In this document: piece by piece, positions 6,900-14,829 of the stretch
How positions within the stretch are numbered: position 1 is the stretch's first letter
Layout: every line of letters starts with the position of its first letter
Assembly (NCBI GenBank): GCA_029210545.1
Contig: JARGFV010000037.1
Coordinates: forward strand, 1 to 22,000
Direction: 5' to 3'
Source of the DNA: a bacterium
Lineage (GTDB): Bacteria > BMS3Abin14
Length of the DNA stretch: 22,000 nt
Position numbers and translations under genes: made by a program
The notes under the pieces: generated by a model
What the model saw: only the letters and a program-made list of their open reading frames with translations
What the model was told of the DNA's origin: nothing
Databases searched by the model: none

Positions 6900-8830
6900 A
6901 AGAAGGCCCATATCAGGACAAGGACCAGCCCGGCGGCCATGGTAAGCGCGTAGTTCTGGACAAATCCGGTCTGGAGCCTGGCCAGGAACCGTCCCGAAAC
7001 CTGTGCCCCGCCGGCGATCCCGTGCAGGGTCCCGTCGATCCCCTTGCCGTCGAAAATGGTCCAGAAGATCCGGCCGAGCCAGTGCAGGGGCCTTATCACC
7101 ATCCTGTCGTAGACTTCGTCCACCCACCACTTGTTGAAGAACAGGTCGTAGAGGAATTTGAAGTCCTCGTGCACCTCCTCGGTGACCGCCGGACGCTTCA
7201 GGATCATTACGTAAGCGAGGATGATGCCGCCCAGGGCCACCATGACCGAGATCACCATGAGCCCCAGCTCGGCCGCGAGGCTGTGAACGGAATGGGACGC
7301 TTCAGCCCCGTGCCGGGCGGCTGCCGTAAAGAACGGCCCGAGCCAGTTGTGCATCACGTTGGCTTTGAGGAAAACGGGGATCCCCAGGAAACCGCCCACC
7401 GCGGCAAGGAACGCCAGGATCATGAGGGGCACGGTGATGACCGGCGGCGACTCGTGGGCATGGGCCTCCACCTCCGGATCCATGCGGGACTCGCCGTGGA
7501 ACGTCTTGTAGACCAGGCGGAACATGTAAAAGGCGGTCATGAACGCAGTGGTGATACCCAGGATCCAGAGAAGGAACCTCGCTCCTCCGGCATGGCTGAA
7601 GTTGAAGGTGCTGTAAAGGATCTCGTCCTTGGACATGAACCCGGCGAGGGGCGGGATGCCCGCGATGGCGAGGGAGGCGATGAGGAAGGTCCTGTAGGTC
7701 CTGGGCATGATCTTTCTGAGGCCGCCCATCTTGCGGATATCCTGTTCGTCGGACAGGGCGTGGATCACGCTTCCCGCTCCGAGAAAGAGGAGGGCCTTGA
7801 AAAAGGCGTGGGTCATGAGGTGGAAGATGGCCGCGGTGTATGCCCCCACTCCGGCCGCAAGGAACATGTAGCCCAGCTGGCTGACGGTCGAGTAGGCCAG
7901 CACCCTCTTGATGTCGTTTTGAACCAGGGCAATGGTCCCGGCAAAGAGGGCTGTCAGGCACCCGACGACGGCCACGACCATGAGGGCCGCCGGGGCGAGA
8001 TCATAAAGAACGTGGCTGCGGCAGACCATGTAGACACCGGCCGTGACCATGGTGGCCGCGTGGATGAGGGCCGACACCGGCGTGGGACCTTCCATGGCGT
8101 CGGGCAGCCACACGTGGAGCGGCAGCTGCGCCGATTTTCCGCAGGCGCCGATAAAGAGGAGCAGGGCGATGAGAACAACCATGGGTTGACCGGTGTGGAA
8201 CTGGTGCGGGGCCGCGGCAAACACCCTGGTAAAGGACAGGGTCCCAAAGTTCAGGACGATCAGCAGCATCCCCAGCATGAAACCGAAGTCGCCAATCCGG
8301 TTGGTGATGAACGCCTTTTTGCCGGCGTTGGCCGCGCTGTCCTTATGGTACCAGAACCCGATGAGCAGGTAGGAACACAGACCCACGCCCTCCCATCCCA
8401 CGAAAAGCAGCAGGTAGCTGTTGCCGAGGACGAGGAGCAGCATGGCGAACACGAACAGGTTCAGGTAGAGGAAGTACCTCCTGAAACCTCCGTCGTGGTG
8501 CATGTACCCGATGGAATAGACGTGGATCAGAAAGCCGACTCCGGTGACGACCAGGATCATGACCGATGACAGGGGGTCCAGAAGGAACCCGATGTCCGCG
8601 GAGAAGGTGCCTGAACCGATCCACCGGTAGAGGACCACCTCGGTGGTCCTGTGCGCAGCCTCCATGCCTGCCAGCCCGAATACCGAAAGGACGGAAGCGA
8701 GGAATGATGCCCCGACTGCTCCGCTGGCCATGACGCCCACGCTGCTTTCGGACATCTTCCGGCCGAAGGCCAGGTTGACAAGGACGGCCAGGAGTGGAAA
8801 CAGGGGGACCAGGACTACAGCGTCAGTCAT
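6896..8830 (-). CDS. nuoL: NADH:quinone oxidoreductase subunit L
   Basis: NuoL is the distal proton-pumping subunit of complex I, recognised by the long lateral helix at its C-terminus that clamps NuoM and NuoN. The 644-residue length fits. Glu147 (LLFVGWEGVGLCSYLLIGFW region) and Lys232 (ACGKSAQLPLHVWLPDAMEGPTP region) are the expected channel residues. The segment around residues 560-600 (EDFKFLYDLFFNKWWVDEVYD area) is typical of the connection between the last helices. The ATG at 8830 has AGGAG seven bases upstream, and the gene lies 11 bp after nuoK. Confidence 0.97.
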   Translation of the reverse strand: MTDAVVLVPLFPLLAVLVNLAFGRKMSESSVGVMASGAVGASFLASVLSVFGLAGMEAAHRTTEVVLYRWIGSGTFSADIGFLLDPLSSVMILVVTGVGFLIHVYSIGYMHHDGGFRRYFLYLNLFVFAMLLLVLGNSYLLLFVGWEGVGLCSYLLIGFWYHKDSAANAGKKAFITNRIGDFGFMLGMLLIVLNFGTLSFTRVFAAAPHQFHTGQPMVVLIALLLFIGACGKSAQLPLHVWLPDAMEGPTPVSALIHAATMVTAGVYMVCRSHVLYDLAPAALMVVAVVGCLTALFAGTIALVQNDIKRVLAYSTVSQLGYMFLAAGVGAYTAAIFHLMTHAFFKALLFLGAGSVIHALSDEQDIRKMGGLRKIMPRTYRTFLIASLAIAGIPPLAGFMSKDEILYSTFNFSHAGGARFLLWILGITTAFMTAFYMFRLVYKTFHGESRMDPEVEAHAHESPPVITVPLMILAFLAAVGGFLGIPVFLKANVMHNWLGPFFTAAARHGAEASHSVHSLAAELGLMVISVMVALGGIILAYVMILKRPAVTEEVHEDFKFLYDLFFNKWWVDEVYDRMVIRPLHWLGRIFWTIFDGKGIDGTLHGIAGGAQVSGRFLARLQTGFVQNYALTMAAGLVLVLIWAFF

Positions 8831-8841
8831 CGTAAGTTCTC

Positions 8842-9144
8842 CTAGCCCTTCAACTGGTTGATCTCGTCAACGAAGACGGTTTCGAGGTTCCTGTAAAGGG
8901 CCACCACGATGGCCAGCCCCAGGGTAGCCTCAGCGGCGGCGATGGTCATGACGAAGAAGACGAACACCTGCCCGGCCGGGTTCTTCAGGAAATAGGAGAA
9001 GGCCACCAGGTTGATGTTCACCGCGTTGAGCATCAGTTCCACCGACAGGAGGATGATGATGATGTTCCTTCTCATGAGGAAGCCGGTCGCCCCGATGACG
9101 AACAGGAGTACGGCGAGCACGAGGTAGTGGGTCAGGGTGATCAT
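8842..9144 (-). CDS. nuoK: NADH:quinone oxidoreductase subunit K
   Basis: NuoK is a small membrane subunit (100 residues, three helices) that links the quinone site to the antiporter subunits. The two essential acidic residues are at exactly the E. coli positions: Glu36 in [13 protein letters not shown] and Glu72 in [12 protein letters not shown]. Its ATG overlaps the TGA of nuoJ by 4 bp (ATGA), indicating coupled translation. Confidence 0.97.
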   Translation of the reverse strand: MITLTHYLVLAVLLFVIGATGFLMRRNIIIILLSVELMLNAVNINLVAFSYFLKNPAGQVFVFFVMTIAAAEATLGLAIVVALYRNLETVFVDEINQLKG

Positions 9145-9653
9145 TCCACATCCTCCCTCTTTGCCAGGACCATGGCGCCGAACATGACCACCAGAAGGAC
9201 AATGGAGGCCAGTTCAAAGGGGAAAAGGAAGGTCGTGTAAAGGGAGCCGCCCACAGCCAGGGTGTTGTCCGGGTTCATCTCCAGGGCGAACTCCGGGAAC
9301 GGTCCGGGGAACAGGCTCCCAACGGCCAGCAGGATCATCAGGATCGCCATGACCAACACCACCATCCCGGCCAGGAGCGATTGCCTGTGGGCGATCCTGC
9401 GCCCCTTGACCTTCCACAGGTTGAACAGGAACACCACGAACAGGTACAGAACCATGAGGGCTCCCGCGGGAACCAGGATCTGGATGGCTGCCAGGAACTC
9501 CGCGTTAAGGAGCACGAAGATGCCGGCCACGTGGAAGAAACAGGGCATCAAAAGAAGCACCGAGTGCACCGGGCTCCGTCGGGAGATCGCCAGCAGGGCG
9601 GTCACAACCGCCACCACGGCAAAGTAAAAGAACATAAACGCATGAAGACCCAT
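9141..9653 (-). CDS. nuoJ: NADH:quinone oxidoreductase subunit J
   Basis: NuoJ is a five-helix membrane subunit (170 residues) in the proton-translocating hinge of complex I. The helix-3 signature reads [20 protein letters not shown]. In characterised homologues the position of Pro62 is a Tyr (VYAGA) in the pi-bulge that rotates during turnover, so this substitution is notable. The ATG at 9653 has TAGGAG eight bases upstream, and the gene lies 10 bp after nuoI and overlaps nuoK by 4 bp. Confidence 0.95.
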   Translation of the reverse strand: MGLHAFMFFYFAVVAVVTALLAISRRSPVHSVLLLMPCFFHVAGIFVLLNAEFLAAIQILVPAGALMVLYLFVVFLFNLWKVKGRRIAHRQSLLAGMVVLVMAILMILLAVGSLFPGPFPEFALEMNPDNTLAVGGSLYTTFLFPFELASIVLLVVMFGAMVLAKREDVE

Positions 9654-9663
9654 TCTCGTGCTC

Positions 9664-10110
9664 CTACAGGCGATCGTATCGGGGGTCGTCCCCCTTGGTG
9701 AGCATTTTTTCCCGGCAGATCCGGAGTTGCCCGGGGTCGGTCAACGTCAGTTCGTAATCTTCACCCATGAATACGGCGTCCACGGGGCAGACATCCTGGC
9801 AGTAGCCGCAGTAGATGCAAAGGCCCATGTCGATCTCGTAGCTGTCCACCACCTTCCCGTGGTCCTCCCCCTCGGAGGTTTCGATGAAGATGGCGTCCGA
9901 CGGACAGATCGCCGCGCAAAGGCAGCACCCGACGCACCGCTCCCGGCCGTCCTCGTGCCGCTTGAGGACCTGGGAGCCCCTGAACCTTTCCGGGAGGTCA
10001 TAGTAGACCTCAGGGTACCGGAGGGTCACCGGCCTGGAGAAAAAATACCGGAGGGTCAGGGTAAGCCCCTTGATCAGGTCGGTTTGAAATATGTTTGTCA
10101 TCAAACCCAC
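9664..10110 (-). CDS. nuoI: NADH:quinone oxidoreductase subunit I (2x[4Fe-4S])
   Basis: NuoI carries clusters N6a and N6b, which pass electrons from NuoG towards N2 in NuoB. The 148-residue protein has two CX2CX2CX3C ferredoxin motifs: Cys59/62/65/69 (with an extra Cys63) and Cys98/101/104/108. The N-terminal part (about 8-45) is the amphipathic segment that lies on the membrane arm. I choose the GTG at 10110 because GGGGAG sits six bases before it; an ATG three codons later (10101) would be 15 bases from the same site. It follows nuoH by 16 bp. Confidence 0.95.
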   Translation of the reverse strand: MGLMTNIFQTDLIKGLTLTLRYFFSRPVTLRYPEVYYDLPERFRGSQVLKRHEDGRERCVGCCLCAAICPSDAIFIETSEGEDHGKVVDSYEIDMGLCIYCGYCQDVCPVDAVFMGEDYELTLTDPGQLRICREKMLTKGDDPRYDRL

Positions 10111-10126
10111 AGCGTACTCCCCTTTT

Positions 10127-11167
10127 TCAGGTGATATGGGCCCATCTCAGAATACCCGAGATGAAAACGTTGAAGATGGCCAGGGGCAGGAGGACCTTCC
10201 ACCCCAGGGTCATGAGTTGGTCGTAGCGCAGCCTGGGGAAGGTCCAGCGGACCCAGACGAAGAAGAACATGAACACCGCGACCTTGGACAGGAACCAGAT
10301 CACCGGCATGGCGTACAGCACGATACCGGCAGGCAGGATCCCTTCCACCAGCGGACCGATGACGGGCCATGGCAGCCAACCGCCGAAGAACAGGGTCACC
10401 ATGACGCAGGAGGCTGAGATCATGGCCACATATTCGGCCATCATGAACATGGCCCACCTCAGGCTGCCGTACTCGACGAAATACCCCGCCACCAGCTCGG
10501 TCTCGGCCTCGGGGAGGTCGAAGGGCAGGCGGTTGGTCTCCGCAAAGGCCGACACAAGGAACAGGATGAACCCCAGGAACTGGGGGATAATGAACCATTT
10601 GGGGATAAAGCCGAGCCACAGACCCTGCTGGGCCAGGACGATCTTGGTCATGGAGAGGGAGCCCGAATACATGAGGACCCCGATGACCGAGAGCCCCAGG
10701 GTGATCTCGTAGCTGATCATCTGGGCCGAGGACCTGAGTCCGCCGAGAAGGGCGTATTTGTTGTTGGAGGCCCACCCTGCCATGACGATACCGAACACAC
10801 CGAGGGAGGAAACCGAGAGGATATAGACGAGCCCGATGTTGATGTCGGAGACCTGGAGATGGGGACCCACCGGGATGACGGCGAAGGTCAGCAGTGCAGG
10901 GACGAACGCCATGAGCGGGCACAACAGGAAAAGGACCTTGTCCGCGTCCCTGGGAACGATATCCTCCTTGAGGAACAGCTTCAGTCCATCGGCGATGGGC
11001 TGAAACAGCCCGATCGGCCCGACGTAAAGGGGGCCGTGGCGGTGCTGGATGTGACCGCAGACCTTGCGCTCCACCCAGTTCATCACCGTCACGCCGCCGA
11101 GGGCCACCGTGATGATCCCCACGATCTTGAGGAGGATGATGAGAATGAAGATAAAGGCGTTCTCCAT
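10127..11167 (-). CDS. nuoH: NADH:quinone oxidoreductase subunit H
   Basis: NuoH (ND1 homologue) forms much of the quinone chamber and links the peripheral and membrane arms. It has 346 residues and about eight membrane helices. Signature segments are NWVERKVCGHIQHRHGP (30-46), GPIGLFQPIADGLKLF, the acidic loop ETNRLPFDLPEAETELVAGY, and the C-terminal VRWTFPRLRYDQLM. The reading frame stays open far upstream into the TPR gene, but the true start is the ATG at 11167: AAGGA lies seven bases ahead and the family sequence begins there. It is 13 bp behind the TPR gene. Confidence 0.97.
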   Translation of the reverse strand: MENAFIFILIILLKIVGIITVALGGVTVMNWVERKVCGHIQHRHGPLYVGPIGLFQPIADGLKLFLKEDIVPRDADKVLFLLCPLMAFVPALLTFAVIPVGPHLQVSDINIGLVYILSVSSLGVFGIVMAGWASNNKYALLGGLRSSAQMISYEITLGLSVIGVLMYSGSLSMTKIVLAQQGLWLGFIPKWFIIPQFLGFILFLVSAFAETNRLPFDLPEAETELVAGYFVEYGSLRWAMFMMAEYVAMISASCVMVTLFFGGWLPWPVIGPLVEGILPAGIVLYAMPVIWFLSKVAVFMFFFVWVRWTFPRLRYDQLMTLGWKVLLPLAIFNVFISGILRWAHIT

Positions 11168-11180
11168 CGTGATATCCTTG

Positions 11181-12179
11181 TCAGAAGTCCATGGCCCCGG
11201 ACCGTTTGAGCTCCCCGACCCTCTCGAGCAGGAAGTAGGCCTGGGCGTTGTCCGGATCCAGTTCCATCGCCGTTTTGAACGCCTCTTCAGCCTTGTCGAG
11301 CATGTTGAGCTGCACATAGCTCTCGCCGAGGCGGAAGGGGGCCGAGGAGTTTTTCGGCTCGAGTTCCCGTACCTTGAGGAAGTGGTGGATCGCCTCCTGG
11401 TGTTTGCCCTTCCTGGCCAGGGTGGTGCCCGCGTGGTAGTGGGCAAGGGTGAAGTTGGGCGAAAGTTCCAGTGTCTGCCTGAAGGACTCAACGGCGTCGG
11501 CAAGGTTGCCCTTGTGGTACTGGACGATCCCCTTCCAGTAGTAGGCCATGACGTAGGCGGGGGAGATATCCACCACCTTGTTGAGCGTCTCGAGAGCATC
11601 CTTGAGCTGCCCCTTCTGGTAGTAGATGATCCCCAGTGCGTACATGGCCCGCGCGAACTTGGGGTTCAGCTCGATGGCCTTGCGCAGTTCTTCAGCCGCT
11701 TCCTTGAGCTTGGCGTTGTTCTGGTGCAGGAGTCCTAGCCGGTAGTGGATCTGCGGGGTATTGGGGATGATGGATTCGACCTTGCGGAAATATTTTTCCG
11801 ATTCTTCCAGCCTGCCCAGAGCGTAACAGGAAAGACCCAGGCGGTAGTGGATCGAGGCCAGCTCGGGGTTGACCGCCTCGGCCTGTTTGAACTCCTCGAT
11901 GGCGGCGCTGGTCTCGCCCTTGTCGTGGAAAGCGAGCCCCTTGTAATAGTGTGCCTTGCCGAAACCGGGCAGCTCTTCGAGAGCCTTGTCCCACATGGCG
12001 ATGGCCTTGTCGAACTCACCCCTGTGGTAAAGGTTGATCCCGTCGGCCAGATAGTGGTCGGCCTTCTCGGCGGGGGAAAGGACTGCCATCTCCTCCGCAC
12101 TTCCCACCAGGCGGTGCCCGCACTGGGAACAGAAAAGGCTGTCGCCGGGAACCTCGATATTGCAATGTGAACATTTCAT
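11181..12179 (-). CDS. Zinc-ribbon protein with eight TPR repeats, embedded in the nuo operon
   Basis: This 332-residue soluble protein is not a known complex I subunit. It begins with a zinc ribbon, Cys3-x2-Cys6 and Cys17-x2-Cys20. After a short linker come eight 34-residue TPR units starting near residues 41, 75, 109, 143, 177, 211, 245 and 279, with the usual pattern (for example YYQKGQLKDALETLNKVVDISP). There is no signal peptide or membrane segment, so it is cytoplasmic. The ATG at 12179 has AGGGGG about seven bases upstream; the longer frame adds 22 unrelated residues. It is 25 bp after nuoG and 13 bp before nuoH, so it is translated with complex I. A scaffold or assembly role for the peripheral arm is a reasonable inference, but nothing in the sequence proves it. 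Confidence 0.92.
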   Translation of the reverse strand: MKCSHCNIEVPGDSLFCSQCGHRLVGSAEEMAVLSPAEKADHYLADGINLYHRGEFDKAIAMWDKALEELPGFGKAHYYKGLAFHDKGETSAAIEEFKQAEAVNPELASIHYRLGLSCYALGRLEESEKYFRKVESIIPNTPQIHYRLGLLHQNNAKLKEAAEELRKAIELNPKFARAMYALGIIYYQKGQLKDALETLNKVVDISPAYVMAYYWKGIVQYHKGNLADAVESFRQTLELSPNFTLAHYHAGTTLARKGKHQEAIHHFLKVRELEPKNSSAPFRLGESYVQLNMLDKAEEAFKTAMELDPDNAQAYFLLERVGELKRSGAMDF

Positions 12180-12204
12180 CTCAATACCCCCTGTACCGCC
12201 GGGT

Positions 12205-14823
12205 CTATCCTTGATCCCCGCCGCCGGGGCGGGAAACGGTAACAAAAGTAATGGTCTTCTCCTTGACGGCGTCGTACTCCATCAGGGAGTTGACCGGCAT
12301 ATCCGCGTAGTGGGACGGGACGAAAACGATCCCCTTCCCGGAATCGCTCGTGACGCTGGCCACAGCCTCGATCTCGCCTTTTCTGCTGGCCACCCGGATG
12401 CGGTCACCATCGTTTATCGCCGCCGCTTTCGCGTCATCCGGGTGGATCCGGACCCTGGCTTCCGGGGCCAACCCGTTAAGCCCCCTGGCCCACTTGGTCG
12501 TGGTCCCGGAGTGGAACAGGGTCGTGCCCGAGATCAGGACAAAAGGATAGTCCGCAGGCGGGGAGTCGATCTCCCGCTGCTCGACGACAACCAGCTGCGC
12601 GCGGCTGTCACCGAAACCGTCCCCGTAAAGGTAGGGGGTGCCCGGGTGACCAGCATCGGGGCAGGGCCAGTGAAGGCCGTCCGCCTCGAGCCTTTCCGGG
12701 AGGATGCCGGCGTAGGAGGGGATCTGACCTGCGATTGCCCTGGTCACGTCCATTGCCTGGGCGAAACCTGCCGGCTTGCCGAACGCTTCAAACAGATCGC
12801 AAAGGATCTTCCAGTCGGCCTTCGCCTTGCCGGGAGCCTCGAGGGCCTTCCTGACACGCTGGACCCTTCTGTCCGTGTTGGTGAAGGTCCCGTCCTTCTC
12901 AGGCCCCGTGGCGGCGGGCAGGACCACGTCAGCCTTGCGTGCCGCTTCGTTCATGAAGATGTCCTGGACGACCAGGAATTCCAGTTTGTCCAGGGCCTCG
13001 GCCACCCTGGCGGGCTCCGGAAAAGCAGTCAGGGGGTTCTCACCCATGATGAAAAGCCCCTTGAGGGTACCGGCGCGGGCCGCCTCCACCATCTCCATGA
13101 CTGTCATCCCGGTCTCACCCGACACCGGCACGTGACCCGGGAGGTACCCGGGCATGGCGCCCATGTCCATGACGCCCTGGACGTTGTTGTACTCGGAAAG
13201 GGGCAGGATGCCGGATCCGGCCTTGCCCACGTTCCCGGTGATCATGGCCAGGTTCGCTGCCGCGGCCACCGTGTCCTCTCCGGTGTAGGAGGCGGTCATG
13301 GGCGAAAGGAGGATGGTCACGGCGGGCGACGCGGCCAGAGCCTTTGCCGCATCCCTGATGCTGTCAGCCGGCACGCCCGTGGTCTTCTCGGCATTTTCCG
13401 GTGTAGCCGCCCTGACGGACTTCCTTAGTTCCTCCAACCCCGTGACGTTGGCGGCCACGAACTCCTTGTCCTCCAGGCCTTCGGCGAGGATGACATGGAT
13501 CATCGCATTGAGCAGTCCGACCGCGGTGCCGGGCTTCATGGCGAGGTAGCTGTCGGCGAAACGGGCCAGTTTTATCTTCCTGGGGTTAGCGACGATGAGC
13601 TTGCTGCCCTCGTACCTGACACACCGCAGGACTTTCAGGCCGACGATGTGCGCGTCCTCGGTGACGTTGGCGTCCACTGCGAAGATGAGGTCGGCCTGAT
13701 CCAGATCGGCAAGGGAATCGGTGGGAGCGGCCATACCGAACGCCTTGTACAGAGCCTCCATGGCAGGGATGTGGCTGAACCGGGCCACCGAGTCCACGTT
13801 GTCGGAACCCAGGACCGTCCTCACGAACTGCTGGAAGAGGTAGTTCTCCTCGTTGGTACACCGTGCCGAGGCGATGCCGCCCAGCGCCTTCCCGCCTCCG
13901 TCGGAGGCGATGGCGCCCACCCCGTCCACGATGGCCTGGTACGCCTCTTCCCATGTGGCTTCGACAAGCTCCCCGTCCTTTCGGACAAGGGGAGTTTTCA
14001 GGCGCTCGGGGCGTCCCACATACTCGTAGCCGAACCTGCCCTTGGCGCACAGGAACCCGCTGTTGTTGGATCCCTCGTCGTCGACACCAAGGACGTGGTA
14101 GATCCTGTCTTTCCTGACCTCAAGGTTGAGAGTGCAGCCGACCCCGCAGAAGGGGCATGTTGTTCTCACCGGGGTCAGTTCCCAGGATGGGGTGGTGTGC
14201 TTGAAAGGACGGCTGTACAGAGCCCCCACGGGGCAGGTCTGGATGCACTGGCCGCAGAACTCGCAATCCATGACCCGTCCGAAGCTCGGCTCCACAACCG
14301 TCCCGAACCCGCGTTCGACGAAATCCAGCTGCCCCTCTCCCTGCACCTCATCGCAGATCCGCACGCACCGGCCGCACTGGACGCACCGGTTCTGGTTCAT
14401 CTCGACGAGGGGGGACAGGACGTCGATCTGCTTGTCCACCTTGACCGACCCGAACCGTCCCGATTCCTTGCCGTGGGCGAAAGCCAGGTCCTGAAGGGTG
14501 CAGCGGCCGGACTGGGGGCAGACCGGGCAGTCGAGAGGGTGGTAGATGAGAAGGAGCTCGATGATGGCCTCGCGGGCCTTGAGGACCTTCTCGGTGGTGG
14601 TGAGCAGTTCCATCCCCTGGGTCACCGGAGTGACACAGGATGCGAAAAGGCGCCCCGATCCCGCATCCTCCACCACACACATCCGGCACGCCCCGAAGGG
14701 CTTCAGGTACTTGTGATCGCAGAAAGTGGGGATGTCGATGCCGATGGCCCTGGCGGCATCGAGCATCGTCGCCCCGGACCGGATCTCCACCTGTTTTCCG
14801 TCTATGGTCAGGTTGACTTTCAT
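12205..14823 (-). CDS. nuoG: NADH:quinone oxidoreductase subunit G, formate-dehydrogenase-like architecture
   Basis: NuoG conducts electrons from NuoF to NuoI. Visible Fe-S sites in the 872-residue protein: [2Fe-2S] Cys35/46/49/63; His95/Cys99/102/108 (N5 type); two complete ferredoxin motifs, Cys147/150/153/157 and Cys187/190/193/197; and an N7-type Cys223/226/230/259 at the start of a molybdopterin-oxidoreductase domain. A molybdopterin-dinucleotide-binding fold follows to the C-terminus (about 755-860). Canonical NuoG has only one composite ferredoxin-type cluster (N4), so this one resembles FdhA and hydrogenase subunits. At the FDH active site (ARVUH in E. coli FdhF) it reads ARFSH: Ser350 replaces the catalytic Cys/Sec, while His351 remains. 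I therefore infer it is not an active formate dehydrogenase. The gene starts 6 bp after nuoF with AAGGAA upstream. Confidence 0.93.
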   Translation of the reverse strand: MKVNLTIDGKQVEIRSGATMLDAARAIGIDIPTFCDHKYLKPFGACRMCVVEDAGSGRLFASCVTPVTQGMELLTTTEKVLKAREAIIELLLIYHPLDCPVCPQSGRCTLQDLAFAHGKESGRFGSVKVDKQIDVLSPLVEMNQNRCVQCGRCVRICDEVQGEGQLDFVERGFGTVVEPSFGRVMDCEFCGQCIQTCPVGALYSRPFKHTTPSWELTPVRTTCPFCGVGCTLNLEVRKDRIYHVLGVDDEGSNNSGFLCAKGRFGYEYVGRPERLKTPLVRKDGELVEATWEEAYQAIVDGVGAIASDGGGKALGGIASARCTNEENYLFQQFVRTVLGSDNVDSVARFSHIPAMEALYKAFGMAAPTDSLADLDQADLIFAVDANVTEDAHIVGLKVLRCVRYEGSKLIVANPRKIKLARFADSYLAMKPGTAVGLLNAMIHVILAEGLEDKEFVAANVTGLEELRKSVRAATPENAEKTTGVPADSIRDAAKALAASPAVTILLSPMTASYTGEDTVAAAANLAMITGNVGKAGSGILPLSEYNNVQGVMDMGAMPGYLPGHVPVSGETGMTVMEMVEAARAGTLKGLFIMGENPLTAFPEPARVAEALDKLEFLVVQDIFMNEAARKADVVLPAATGPEKDGTFTNTDRRVQRVRKALEAPGKAKADWKILCDLFEAFGKPAGFAQAMDVTRAIAGQIPSYAGILPERLEADGLHWPCPDAGHPGTPYLYGDGFGDSRAQLVVVEQREIDSPPADYPFVLISGTTLFHSGTTTKWARGLNGLAPEARVRIHPDDAKAAAINDGDRIRVASRKGEIEAVASVTSDSGKGIVFVPSHYADMPVNSLMEYDAVKEKTITFVTVSRPGGGDQG

Positions 14824-14829
14824 AGCCCG

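Noticed and set aside
6875-8569. Long plus-strand open frame (564 codons) antisense to nuoL
   Set aside because: It is a shadow of a GC-rich gene: highly charged, repetitive, no family match and no ribosome site. nuoL on the other strand is certain.
11168-11599. N-terminal extension of nuoH reaching into the TPR gene
   Set aside because: The extension is the out-of-frame shadow of the TPR coding sequence; NuoH homology and a Shine-Dalgarno place the start at 11167.
12205-14823. Calling this gene a formate dehydrogenase alpha subunit
   Set aside because: The catalytic Cys/Sec is Ser350 and the gene sits in frame order within a complete nuo operon.
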